64,000 nt of DNA, taken from the NCBI GenBank assembly GCA_964626685.1, contig CAZVJY010000006.1:81391-145390 (forward strand), given 5' to 3'. This document shows, one piece after another, positions 1-8,325 of this stretch. The position numbers and the translations under genes were made by a program. Source of the stretch: RGEC01 sp964626685 (GTDB taxonomy: Bacteria; Bacteroidota; Bacteroidia; NS11-12g; UBA955). Under the pieces are notes generated by a model. The model made no database searches and was not told the DNA's origin. It saw nothing but the letters and a program-made list of their open reading frames with translations. The stretch's first letter is position 1. Every line of letters starts with the position of its first letter.

Positions 1-636
1 CACAGCCTCAATGTCATGGATTTTGTAGCGGTCAACCTGCATGCCGGCTTTGATGTCTGTAATTTCGCCATCAACCCTAACTTTGTTGTATCCGCGCTTC
101 AGCGTTTGTTCAAACAGTTCACGGTAATGCCCTTTTCTGCCCTTCACCAGGGGTGCTAGCAGGGTTATTTTTTCTCCGCTAAAGCGCTCAACAATGGAAG
201 ATATAATCTGTTCTTCCGTAAACCGGACCATCTTTTCACCTGAAACATAGCTGAAAGCTTCTCCGGCACGGGCAAACAGCAGGCGTAAAAAATCATATAC
301 TTCGGTAACGGTACCTACTGTACTCCTGGGGTTGCGCGAAACCGTTTTTTGTTCGATGCTGATAACCGGACTCAGCCCGGTGATTTTGTCCACATCAGGC
401 CGTTTCATGTCGCCGATAAACTGTCGTGCATAGGCACTGAAACTTTCCAGATAACGGCGCTGCCCCTCAGCAAATAGTGTATCGAACGCGAGTGAGCTTT
501 TGCCTGAACCCGACAAGCCGGTAAAAACAACCAGTTTGTTTCGAGGAATAACCAGGTCCAGGTTTTTCAGGTTGTGTTCCCTGGCACCGGTAACGGTTAT
601 TTCACCTTTATCAATATAGTTTAGTTCGGGCTCCAA
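1..636 (-). CDS. uvrA: UvrA, excinuclease ABC subunit A (N-terminal part, cut by window edge)
   Basis: This is the damage-recognition ATPase of UvrABC nucleotide excision repair. The visible 212 codons hold the first Walker A motif (GLSGSGKSS, about residue 40) and the family-typical stretches around EGQRRYLESFSAYARQF and ISIEQKTVSRNPRSTVG. The gene runs off the left edge, so the signature and second ATPase domains are not seen. There is no ATG in the right place. The reading frame matches UvrA from TTG at 636 (LEPELNYID), with ATT just before it as a weaker option. A TAnnTTTG promoter box ends 11 bases upstream of that TTG. Identity is secure; the start is inferred. Confidence 0.95.
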   Translation of the reverse strand, partial: MEPELNYIDKGEITVTGAREHNLKNLDLVIPRNKLVVFTGLSGSGKSSLAFDTLFAEGQRRYLESFSAYARQFIGDMKRPDVDKITGLSPVISIEQKTVSRNPRSTVGTVTEVYDFLRLLFARAGEAFSYVSGEKMVRFTEEQIISSIVERFSGEKITLLAPLVKGRKGHYRELFEQTLKRGYNKVRVDGEITDIKAGMQVDRYKIHDIEAV

Positions 637-647
637 AATCGGGGTTG

Positions 648-655
648 CAAAGGTA
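648..655 (-). promoter_or_regulatory. Bacteroidota -7 box of uvrA
   Basis: The minus strand reads TACCTTTG, an exact TAnnTTTG match. It leaves a predicted leader of about 11 bases or fewer before the TTG start of uvrA. No good -33 TTG is seen at 19-20 bases upstream. Confidence 0.5.
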
Positions 656-720
656 CTGAAAAAGGGCGCCTTAAGTTAGGTTAGGCTAACATTTATCAGC
701 GTTAATCAGGCTTGAGGGAT

Positions 721-1491
721 TTACCAGCCACCATCAGAGCCGCCGCCGTCAAAACCACCGCCGCCTCCCATTCCGCCCCAGCTGCTGTCTGAGCTGCTGC
801 CGGAGCCAAAACCAAAACCGCCTCCGAAGCCGCCTCCTACAAAATAAGGGCCCATGCCGCCATAGCCCCGGTTTCTGCCTCTTTTACCAAAAACAGACAT
901 CAGCAGGATGAAAAGTAAAACCAATGAAATCATGATCCAGCCGGGTGCATCGCTTTCAGGGTGTTTCCCGTCGGATTTAAACTCACCTGCCAAAGCAAGC
1001 ATCACTGCCCTTGTTCCGCTGTCCAGCGCTTCAAAATAGCGGCCCTGCTTCAGCAAAGGCTGCATAACTTTTCTGCGTATTTCGCCCGTTTCTCCGTCAG
1101 TCAGTGCCCCTTGTGTCGCATTGGCAGTGCGAATGCTGAGCTTACGGTCATCAATGGCCAGATATATTAACACACCATTGTTTTTGTCTTTTTGCCCTAC
1201 GCCCCATTGTCTGGCGAAATCCATACTGCGGTCAAACTGATCGCGGCCATTGAGGTTTTTTTCCGTAACAACTACAATCTGCGAACTGGTGCTGTCTTCA
1301 TAGGCCCGCAGGTTGGTTTCCAGCGCAGCAGCTTCTTCTTTTGTCAAAACACCTGCGAAATCATTGACCAGTCCACGGTAATCCGGTACCGGTTTTCGTG
1401 CAATATCTTCATCAGCCTGCGCAGTCAGGCATACGAAATTCCCAAAAAGCAGGACAGCAGCAAGTAAATGTTTAATCCCTGGAAATTTCAT
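721..1491 (-). CDS. TPM-domain membrane-anchored protein (YgcG-like)
   Basis: This 256-residue protein has a signal peptide (about 1-26), a TPM domain (about 40-170, with VNDFAGVLT at the start and SQIVVVTEKNL inside), one membrane helix (about 185-201) and a tail very rich in Gly and Ser. That is the layout of YgcG-type TPM proteins. TPM domains are linked to photosystem repair in plants and have phosphatase-like reports, but the bacterial role is poorly known. It overlaps the upstream TPM gene by 20 bases and ends a lipB-lemA-TPM-TPM run. LemA next to TPM genes is a very common pairing in bacteria. The exact substrate cannot be told from the sequence. Confidence 0.85.
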   Translation of the reverse strand: MKFPGIKHLLAAVLLFGNFVCLTAQADEDIARKPVPDYRGLVNDFAGVLTKEEAAALETNLRAYEDSTSSQIVVVTEKNLNGRDQFDRSMDFARQWGVGQKDKNNGVLIYLAIDDRKLSIRTANATQGALTDGETGEIRRKVMQPLLKQGRYFEALDSGTRAVMLALAGEFKSDGKHPESDAPGWIMISLVLLFILLMSVFGKRGRNRGYGGMGPYFVGGGFGGGFGFGSGSSSDSSWGGMGGGGGFDGGGSDGGW

Positions 1492-1918
1492 TGCTCAGTT
1501 CGTTGGGGTTGTGGTTGCCGGCCGGGAAGTGAAGTTGCAGTTTTTCCCCTGCACGCTGAATGCCGTGACAAATAGCATCCGTGTGCCTGCCCTGTTTTAG
1601 CAGTTCCTGCATTTCGGATTTTACGGTTTCCCAGAAAGCATCGTTCACGTATTGATGAATACCAATATCGCCAAGAATAGCAAATTTCTTCTCCCTAAAG
1701 CAGACAAAGATCAAAATGCCATTTCTCAATTCTGTACGGTTCATGCCTAGTTTGGTAAAAACGCGTTTTGCTGTTTCCAGTACCCCGTCTTTATCAGTCT
1801 TTTCTGCTAGATGAACGCGGACTTCAGCCCTTGAGAGGCTTTCTGCAAGACGTATTGCTTCAACTACAGCCAATTCGTCGATGGCAGGTTCTGCGTGTTT
1901 GCGAAGAAATGAAAACAC
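1472..1918 (-). CDS. small TPM-domain protein
   Basis: This 148-residue protein consists almost only of a TPM domain. It carries the family features SRAEVRVHLAEK near residue 30 and RNGILIFVCFREKKFAILGD near residue 64. There is no signal peptide or membrane helix, so it is probably cytoplasmic or held by its partners, unlike its larger neighbour at 721-1491. It starts 5 bases after lemA ends and overlaps the next gene by 20 bases, so the three are very likely cotranscribed. The family call is firm; the function is unknown. Confidence 0.82.
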   Translation of the reverse strand: MFSFLRKHAEPAIDELAVVEAIRLAESLSRAEVRVHLAEKTDKDGVLETAKRVFTKLGMNRTELRNGILIFVCFREKKFAILGDIGIHQYVNDAFWETVKSEMQELLKQGRHTDAICHGIQRAGEKLQLHFPAGNHNPNELSNEISRD

Positions 1919-1923
1919 AATGA

Positions 1924-2520
1924 TTATTCCTTGCCTTTGTCCCAGGCCTTGTCGTAATCCGGTGCCTTTTCGCTGCCCGCTTCGGCTTTAAACTCGTCCT
2001 TTACGGTAAATCCGCCAAATCCTGCAACGATGCTACCGGGGAAGGTGCGGACAGCGATGTTGTATGCCCTTACGGTGCTGTTATAATCTGACCTTGTTTG
2101 ACCTATTCTGTTTTCCGTTCCGGTTAGCTCATCTTGTAATTTACCATAGTTTTCAGTACTCCTTACTTGGGGATAAGCTTCAACTGCCAAAGTGAAAGCA
2201 CTGGTTATTTTTGCATTGGCACGCTCAAGATCAGCAGGCGTTTTGGCATTGTTGATGTCTTGTTTAGCTTCGGTAATTCCGGCACGCGCCTTGGTTACCG
2301 ATTCAAGAATGCCTTTTTCGTTCTTTCCGGCTTCCTGAACCGTTCTGATTAAGGCAGGTATCAAATCTGCCCTGCGCTGGTACTGTGTTTGCACATTGCC
2401 CCAGGCATTTTTCACCGTTTCATCCTGTTTGATAATGCCGTTGTACTTGTTGCAGCCCCAGAAGAAGATGATGGCAAAAAAGCCAATCACCGAAAGTAAA
2501 ATAATGTTATTGCGGTTCAT
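1924..2520 (-). CDS. lemA: LemA family protein
   Basis: This 198-residue protein has an N-terminal membrane anchor (IILLSVIGFFAIIFFWGC, about 5-22) followed by the mostly helical LemA domain, with the characteristic NAWGNVQTQYQRRADLIPAL stretch near residue 40. LemA proteins are widespread, anchored, and often sit next to TPM proteins as here; their biochemical role is not settled. The Cys at the end of the hydrophobic stretch may be lipidated. The start MNRNN at 2520 is preferred over an in-frame codon ten residues earlier because the anchor then starts normally. The start overlaps the end of lipB by 14 bases. Confidence 0.9.
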   Translation of the reverse strand: MNRNNIILLSVIGFFAIIFFWGCNKYNGIIKQDETVKNAWGNVQTQYQRRADLIPALIRTVQEAGKNEKGILESVTKARAGITEAKQDINNAKTPADLERANAKITSAFTLAVEAYPQVRSTENYGKLQDELTGTENRIGQTRSDYNSTVRAYNIAVRTFPGSIVAGFGGFTVKDEFKAEAGSEKAPDYDKAWDKGKE

Positions 2521-3193
2521 CGTTGAATTGTATTCCAAATATAGAAGCAAAATGCTTGCCTAACGTGTTTTTTACGACCAACATGTCAATTTGTCGGCCA
2601 AGTTCGCCTTCCATGCTGCACACCATCTTGTCAGAAATGCCGCAGGGAACAATGTGGCCAAACATTTCCAGGTTTGTATTCACATTCAGCGCCAGCCCGT
2701 GCATGCTGACAAAACGGCTGCATTTGATGCCGATGGCTGCTATCTTTCTCTCGTTGGGTTTATCCTTGTCTATCCAAACCCCAATTCGTCCGGGGATGGT
2801 TTCAGCTACAATTTCCCATTCTGCAAGGGTTTGGATAATAGCGGTTTCGATTCCTTCCACAAAGGCTTTCACCCCAATGCCCAGTTGTTCCAGATCAAAA
2901 ATGGGATAGGCAACCAGCTGTCCGGGGCCATGGTAGGTAATGTCACCGCCGCGTTCGATGTCATATACGCCGGCTCCAATAGTGGAAAGGGTTTCGCTAT
3001 CGGCAAGGAGGTTTTTTCTTTCTGCGCTTTTTCCAAAAGTATATACGTGTGGATGTTCCACAAAGAGCAGGTCATGGACAGGTTTTTTCCCCACTGTTTT
3101 TTCTGCTATCTTTTTGTGAAACAGATCCAGCTGAAGATCCCAAACATCCTTGTAATCTTTCGTTCCCAGATCCAAACGATTGCATTGTTGCAT
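2507..3193 (-). CDS. lipB: LipB, octanoyl-[acyl carrier protein]:protein octanoyltransferase
   Basis: LipB moves octanoate from acyl carrier protein to a lipoyl domain, the first step of de novo lipoylation in the cytoplasm. The 228 residues show RGGDITYHGPGQLVAYPI (about 81-98), the catalytic Lys in RKIAAIG (K150) and the catalytic Cys in PCGI (C184); length is normal. It heads the lipB-lemA-TPM-TPM run, and its end overlaps the lemA start. A lipoyl-domain client, an E2 acyltransferase, is encoded at 9786-11123. A TAAATTTG box sits just upstream of the start. Confidence 0.95.
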   Translation of the reverse strand: MQQCNRLDLGTKDYKDVWDLQLDLFHKKIAEKTVGKKPVHDLLFVEHPHVYTFGKSAERKNLLADSETLSTIGAGVYDIERGGDITYHGPGQLVAYPIFDLEQLGIGVKAFVEGIETAIIQTLAEWEIVAETIPGRIGVWIDKDKPNERKIAAIGIKCSRFVSMHGLALNVNTNLEMFGHIVPCGISDKMVCSMEGELGRQIDMLVVKNTLGKHFASIFGIQFNDEPQ

Positions 3194-3198
3194 GGTTG

Positions 3199-3206
3199 CA
3201 AATTTA
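3199..3206 (-). promoter_or_regulatory. -7 box of the lipB-lemA-TPM operon
   Basis: The minus strand reads TAAATTTG, matching TAnnTTTG, and ends 5 bases before the ATG of lipB. No clear -33 TTG is seen at the usual distance, so the call rests on the -7 match and position. Confidence 0.45.
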
Positions 3207-3222
3207 CGAAAATGGAAACAAC

Positions 3223-3253
3223 TTGCTTTTTTGTAGAATATATTGTATATTTG
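3223..3253 (+). promoter_or_regulatory. promoter of yraN (TTG-N20-TATATTTG)
   Basis: A TTG at 3223-3225 is followed after 20 bases by TATATTTG at 3246-3253, the full Bacteroidota housekeeping promoter pattern. The GTG start of yraN lies only 4 bases further on, so the transcript should have little or no leader. Confidence 0.6.
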
Positions 3254-3257
3254 ATTT

Positions 3258-3626
3258 GTGGTCAGTTATCAACAGGTTGGTGAAGAAGGAGAGGCCTATG
3301 CCGTTTATTTCTTAGAATGCAAGGGTTTTGAGGTAATCCACAGAAACTGGAGAACAGGAAGATATGAAATAGACATCGTGGCACAGGACAAGCGTAGTCT
3401 GGTTTTTGTTGAAGTAAAGTCACGTTATAACAGGTCGGAACGGGTGCAGCCGGAAGACTGCGTTAATCCCCTTAAACAACGCAAGCTTATTAAAGCAGCA
3501 CAAAAATATCTGCAGCAGTTTCCTCACAAAGGTCCAATCCGGTTTGATGTTATCTCCGTAATGACCACACATGGCTGCAGGCAATTGTTTTATCATCCGG
3601 ACGCCTTTTTCCCCATGGGTAGCTAA
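3258..3626 (+). CDS. YraN family (UPF0102) nuclease-fold protein
   Basis: This 122-residue protein of the YraN family has a restriction-endonuclease-like fold. It shows the family N-terminus GEEGEAYAVYFLECKGF, then RNWRTGRYEIDIVA and LVFVEVKSR, giving the D-(E)xK-type acidic and Lys residues (about 39 and 51-53). The biological role is not established. The start is GTG at 3258: family alignment puts the N-terminus there and no ATG is available. It stands alone between lipB (divergent) and the protease gene. Confidence 0.88.
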   Translation: MVSYQQVGEEGEAYAVYFLECKGFEVIHRNWRTGRYEIDIVAQDKRSLVFVEVKSRYNRSERVQPEDCVNPLKQRKLIKAAQKYLQQFPHKGPIRFDVISVMTTHGCRQLFYHPDAFFPMGS

Positions 3627-3680
3627 GGTCATTTTCCTGTCATCCCTGTAAATTTTAAAACGCTCCTTATCTAAAATGGT

Positions 3681-3688
3681 TAATTTTG
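3681..3688 (+). promoter_or_regulatory. -7 box of the M43 protease gene
   Basis: TAATTTTG matches TAnnTTTG and ends 10 bases before the ATG at 3699. The -33 region is only a T-rich stretch, so this is a moderate call. Confidence 0.5.
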
Positions 3689-3698
3689 CAAAAATCAC

Positions 3699-5813
3699 AT
3701 GAAGAGAATCTTTACTTTTCTGGTGCTGTCAGGTACCATGCTTTTTAAAGTCAACGCGCAGTTTAAACACGAGCATGCTTGCGGAACCGAATTGCTTTAC
3801 CAGCAAATGCTTCAGCAGGATCCGACGCTGGCTGCCAAGCGCGAGGCATATAGCAAGGAGGCCAGGGCTGCTGCCAAAAATCCCGTAAGGAGGGCTGCAA
3901 AATATACCATACCTGTGGTTTTTCATGTTATCCATACAAATGGTACGGAAAATATCAGCCGCGAACAAATTTTGGATCAGATGCGAATTCTGAATCAGGA
4001 TTTTAATTTCAAAAATCCCAACCGCACAAAAATTCGCAGTCAGTTTACCGCCGTGGCTGCGGATTGCCAGATTGAATTTAAACTGGCTGGCATAGATCCC
4101 CAGGGAAATTGTACTGATGGCATCAATCGAGTTTACAGTCCATATGGTGTTGAAGTAGATCAACAAAATGCTACCGTAAAGAATGTAGCTCGCTGGGATC
4201 ATACAAAATATCTCAACATCTGGGTAGTTACCAGTATTAAATCCTCATCAGGTACCGGAACCGTTCTGGGCTATGCAGTTTTCCCTTTCTCTACAAATTC
4301 CAGAATAGATGGTATTGTAATGAGACATGATCGTGTTGGTTCTATTGGTACAGCCGTGCCCGGCGATAGCGGCAGAACGTTGACCCACGAAGTTGGCCAC
4401 TGGCTGGGATTGTTTCATACCTTCCAGGGTGGTTGTAGTGATGATGATAATTGCGATGACACCCCACCGGTAGCCTCTACCTTTACCAACGCCAGCTGCC
4501 CCCCAAACAGTAACAGTTGTTCCAATGATAATCCCAATCTTCCCGATCAATGGGAAAACTACATGGATTACAGCGATGGCGGCTGTATGGCCATGTTTAC
4601 CCTTCAGCAAAAGGCAATAATGGAGTTTTATCTCGCAAGAGCTCCGAGATCCGGCAACGTTACCGCGTCTAATTTGCTCGCCACGGGAATAACGCTCAAT
4701 TCAAACACCGCACCAACAGCAGCATTCTCATCATCCAACAGAATAGTTTGCACAGGACAGCCTGTTAAATTTTATGACGTAAGTTGCAAGGCAGTTGTAA
4801 CTGCGCGCAGTTGGTCGCTTCCCGGTTCTTCTTCACCATCTTCAACAGTGGAAGCCCCTACTGTGGTATACCAAACACCCGGAAAATATGCGGTGTCTCT
4901 TACCGTCCAGAATACCAGGGGCAGCAATACCGCTACCATTGCTGAATATATTGAGGTAGTTGACCAGAATAATGCCCTTTTTCCCAATGCAGAAGAGAAA
5001 TTTGAAAGTGATCCACTGGGTCGCGGCTTTAGCCACCTTTCCCCAACTAACGCCAGGTGGGCTGTGGATGAAACAGTAGCTTACAACGGAAGCAAGAGTT
5101 ACCAGGCTAAAATTAATTCATTTACCACAGCCGGAACGGTGTTTAGTTTTAGAACACCATCCTATGACCTAAGTAAACTCGGAAAATCAGGATTGCCGGC
5201 CCGCCTTTCCTTCTATGCATCTTATGCGCTGCCAACTTCAGATGCTACAGCCACCGAAATACTGCGGGTTTTTGTTTCTACCGACTGTGGAAATTCGTAC
5301 AGACAGATCTTGGAACGCTCAGGCACAGGCCTGGCTCATTCTGGAGGTATAGCAAAACCCGGTTTTGTTCCCACAAGCAAATCTCATTGGAAGCTGTTTT
5401 CCATCCCATCCCTTTCTCAGCTGGGTCGCCTGGATACCGCTAAAAATGCCATTTTCCGTTTCGACGTGGAAAGCAATGCAGGAAACTCCGTTTGGCTCGA
5501 TGATATTAATGTGAGTCAGTGGTTCACAGGCACCCACACCGTGGATGCGGATGAAGTAAAAGTGGCTATCTATCCCAACCCCGCACGTGATTATGCAACC
5601 CTAGAGCTGAATTTGACAGCTGGTATGCCTGTTTCGGTAGACATTTGTGATGTGCAGGGCAGGGTGGTGAAGTCCATCAGCAAAAAATATATGCCTGTGG
5701 GTAAATCATTGATTACCTTGGGTAATCCCTCTGTGGATAACGGCACAATTTATCTGGTTCGCATTCAAACAAGGAACGGGTTCATTACGAAACCCATTAC
5801 CTTTGCGCCCTAG
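3699..5813 (+). CDS. secreted M43-type (pappalysin/cytophagalysin-like) zinc metalloprotease with PKD and T9SS sorting domain
   Basis: This 704-residue protein has a signal peptide (1-20) and a metalloprotease domain with HEVGHWLGLFH (H230, E231, H234, H240), the metzincin HExxHxxGxxH motif of family M43, with a Met-turn candidate NYMDYS about 50 residues later. A PKD-like domain follows (about 340-420), then a beta-rich region and a C-terminal type A sorting domain (VAIYPNPARDYATLEL, near 625) typical of type IX secretion cargo. It is predicted to cross the outer membrane through the type IX system, whose core genes lie at 16987-23058. The substrate is unknown; extracellular protein digestion is likely. 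Confidence 0.92.
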   Translation: MKRIFTFLVLSGTMLFKVNAQFKHEHACGTELLYQQMLQQDPTLAAKREAYSKEARAAAKNPVRRAAKYTIPVVFHVIHTNGTENISREQILDQMRILNQDFNFKNPNRTKIRSQFTAVAADCQIEFKLAGIDPQGNCTDGINRVYSPYGVEVDQQNATVKNVARWDHTKYLNIWVVTSIKSSSGTGTVLGYAVFPFSTNSRIDGIVMRHDRVGSIGTAVPGDSGRTLTHEVGHWLGLFHTFQGGCSDDDNCDDTPPVASTFTNASCPPNSNSCSNDNPNLPDQWENYMDYSDGGCMAMFTLQQKAIMEFYLARAPRSGNVTASNLLATGITLNSNTAPTAAFSSSNRIVCTGQPVKFYDVSCKAVVTARSWSLPGSSSPSSTVEAPTVVYQTPGKYAVSLTVQNTRGSNTATIAEYIEVVDQNNALFPNAEEKFESDPLGRGFSHLSPTNARWAVDETVAYNGSKSYQAKINSFTTAGTVFSFRTPSYDLSKLGKSGLPARLSFYASYALPTSDATATEILRVFVSTDCGNSYRQILERSGTGLAHSGGIAKPGFVPTSKSHWKLFSIPSLSQLGRLDTAKNAIFRFDVESNAGNSVWLDDINVSQWFTGTHTVDADEVKVAIYPNPARDYATLELNLTAGMPVSVDICDVQGRVVKSISKKYMPVGKSLITLGNPSVDNGTIYLVRIQTRNGFITKPITFAP

Positions 5814-5841
5814 ATTTTTTGATTGACCGTTATTTCCAAAG

Positions 5842-8325
5842 ATGAAGAACCTCGTTATTGTTGAGTCACCGGCTAAAGCCAAAACTATTGAAAAATACCT
5901 GGGCAGTGGATACACCGTTACCTCAAGTATGGGGCATATCCGCGATTTAAGTCGCGGAGACAATGCCATAGATATCAAAAATGGCTTTAAGCCCAAATAC
6001 GAGATTGATCCGGATAAGAAAGAACTGGTTAAAAAACTGAAAAAATTGGCTCAGGAAGCCGATGTGGTATGGCTGGCAACGGACGAAGACCGCGAAGGAG
6101 AAGCCATCAGTTGGCATTTATTTGATACACTTGGCCTTAAAGAAGAAAATACCAAGCGGATTGTTTTTAATGAAATAACAAAGCCGGCTATTTTGAAGGC
6201 AGTAGAACATCCGCGTACCATAGATAAATATTTGGTTGACGCCCAACAGGCTCGCCGTGTACTTGACCGTCTGGTAGGTTTTGAACTTTCACCCATCCTG
6301 TGGCGCAGGGTAAGCAGGGGTCTGTCTGCCGGTCGTGTGCAGTCTGTGGCTGTTCGTCTCATTGTAGAACGGGAGAGGGAGATTCATGCCTTTGAGAGTC
6401 GATCGGAATTTAAAATTACAGCCCTGTTTACCACAAAGGAGGGTAAAACCCTGAAGGCCGAATTGAATAAAAAATTCAGTTCTGAGCAGGAAGCGGTATC
6501 TTTTCTGAATCAGGTACAGCCGGCCTCGTTCAAGGTGCTTAACACAGAAGTTAAACCCACACACAGAAACCCGGCGCCGCCGTTTACTACGAGTACACTG
6601 CAACAGGAAGCCTCACGCAAATTGGGATATGATGTATCCAAAACCATGTCGCTGGCCCAGCGCCTGTATGAAAATGGCCACATAACCTACATGCGTACGG
6701 ATTCGGTAAATCTCAGTCAGCTGGCAACGGCTGCAGCCAAAGACCAGATTACGGCCATGTTTGGTGCTGAATACAGCCAGTTTCGAAAATTTAGCAACAA
6801 AAACGAAAGTGCCCAGGAAGCGCACGAAGCCATACGTCCTACCTATTTCGATAAAACAGCTGCCGGTGATGATCCTCAGCAGAAAAAACTGTATGATCTA
6901 ATTTGGAAAAGGGCAGTAGCCTCGCAAATGAAAACCGCCGACCTGGAGAAAACCACCATCAGCATTGGAAATTCAGCCAACGGTGAAATTTTTATTGCCG
7001 AAGGCGAAGTGATTAAATTCGATGGCTTTCTGAGGCTCTACATGGAAAGCAACGATGACGATGATGAAAAGGATGAAGAAGGCGTGTTGCCCCGTGTGAA
7101 CATCAATGACGGGCTGAACTACAGTGAAATTAAGGCTGAAGAGAAATTCAGCCGCCCTGCAGCACGATACTCAGAGGCAGCACTCGTGAAAAAGCTGGAA
7201 GAACTCGGTATAGGACGCCCATCTACCTATGCACCGACCATCAGTACAATTCAGAAACGGGGTTACGTAACGACGGAATCCCGCGATGGCAAAACCCGCG
7301 ATTATGTTTCGGTTTTGTTGAATAAAACAGGCATCAGCCGGGCAGTAAAAACCGAAAACTATGGTGCCGAAAAGAAAAAACTGTTCCCCACAGACATGGG
7401 AATGCTCGTAACCGATTTTCTGCTGCAGCACTTTGATCAGATTATGGATTACGGTTTTACCGCATCCGTAGAAAAAGAATTTGATGAAATTGCAGATGGT
7501 AACATGGGCTGGCAGGATATGCTGCAAACCTTTTATGATCCGTTTGCAGAAAACATCCAGCGTGCCAAGGAAACAGCCACTTTTGTTACGGGTGAGAGGA
7601 TTTTGGGTCAGGACCCGCAATCCGGAAGAACAGTGCTTGTACGACTCGGGCAATATGGTCCAATGGTGCAAATCGGTGCCCGCGATGATGGTCAACCCCA
7701 GCGCTTTGCCAGTATTCCACGGGGTATGACCATGGAAAATATTTCACTGGAGGAAGCGCTGAAATTGTTTGAATTGCCCAAAAAAATGGTGCTTTCAAAC
7801 GGAACTGAAGTTACTATAGCCGTGGGACGCTATGGTCCTTTCATGAAGGTAGGTGAAAAGTTTCACAGCCTCCCAAAAAACCAGGATTTGATTGCGTTTT
7901 CTGTGGAAGATGCAGAAGCCTTCCTTCAAACTCTGGCAAATGAGCCTCAGTTTCCGATGGAAATTGGAGAATATGACGGTCAAAAACTCTCCGTGAATAA
8001 AGGCCGTTTTGGGCCCTATATCAAGTTTGGTGAACTGTTTGTAAGTCTGCCTAAAGGAAGCAACCCCGCTGCTTTTACATTGCAAGAGGCTATCCCGCTC
8101 ATCGAAGCAAAAAAAGAAGGGGAGAAGGCCAAAATTATCAAAGCCTTTGACCAGGATAAAACCCTGCAAATTGTTAAAGGACAATACGGTCCTTACATCA
8201 GCCACGGTAAGAAAAATGTAAAGATTCCTTCAGGCAAAAACCCCGAAGACCTTACCTATGAAGAGGTGATGGATCTGGTGAAAAACGCACCGGATAAAAA
8301 GCCTGCAGCGCGCAGGAAAAAGTAA
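5842..8325 (+). CDS. topA: TopA, DNA topoisomerase I (type IA)
   Basis: TopA relaxes negative supercoils through a 5'-phosphotyrosine intermediate. The 827 residues open with the Toprim domain (IVESPAKAKTIEKYL; acidic D81 and D83 in ATDEDREGEAIS) and carry the active-site Tyr283 in ITYMRTDSVN. The C-terminus has no Cys4 zinc fingers. It carries instead about four repeats of the type GxYGPxxxxG (from about 590 on: LGQYGPMVQIG, VGRYGPFMKVG, KGRFGPYIKFG, KGQYGPYISHG), ending in a Lys/Arg-rich tail. Such topoisomerase C-terminal repeats are known in several phyla. It is monocistronic, starting 28 bases after the protease gene. Confidence 0.97.
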   Translation: MKNLVIVESPAKAKTIEKYLGSGYTVTSSMGHIRDLSRGDNAIDIKNGFKPKYEIDPDKKELVKKLKKLAQEADVVWLATDEDREGEAISWHLFDTLGLKEENTKRIVFNEITKPAILKAVEHPRTIDKYLVDAQQARRVLDRLVGFELSPILWRRVSRGLSAGRVQSVAVRLIVEREREIHAFESRSEFKITALFTTKEGKTLKAELNKKFSSEQEAVSFLNQVQPASFKVLNTEVKPTHRNPAPPFTTSTLQQEASRKLGYDVSKTMSLAQRLYENGHITYMRTDSVNLSQLATAAAKDQITAMFGAEYSQFRKFSNKNESAQEAHEAIRPTYFDKTAAGDDPQQKKLYDLIWKRAVASQMKTADLEKTTISIGNSANGEIFIAEGEVIKFDGFLRLYMESNDDDDEKDEEGVLPRVNINDGLNYSEIKAEEKFSRPAARYSEAALVKKLEELGIGRPSTYAPTISTIQKRGYVTTESRDGKTRDYVSVLLNKTGISRAVKTENYGAEKKKLFPTDMGMLVTDFLLQHFDQIMDYGFTASVEKEFDEIADGNMGWQDMLQTFYDPFAENIQRAKETATFVTGERILGQDPQSGRTVLVRLGQYGPMVQIGARDDGQPQRFASIPRGMTMENISLEEALKLFELPKKMVLSNGTEVTIAVGRYGPFMKVGEKFHSLPKNQDLIAFSVEDAEAFLQTLANEPQFPMEIGEYDGQKLSVNKGRFGPYIKFGELFVSLPKGSNPAAFTLQEAIPLIEAKKEGEKAKIIKAFDQDKTLQIVKGQYGPYISHGKKNVKIPSGKNPEDLTYEEVMDLVKNAPDKKPAARRKK

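Noticed and set aside
2591..3283. A 230-codon open frame on the plus strand opposite lipB
   Set aside because: It lies wholly antisense to a secure lipB gene, shows no family motif or coding-like composition, and extends into the yraN start; a shadow frame.
7171..7695. A 174-codon frame antisense to topA
   Set aside because: Shadow of topA on the other strand; no motif, and topA is certain.
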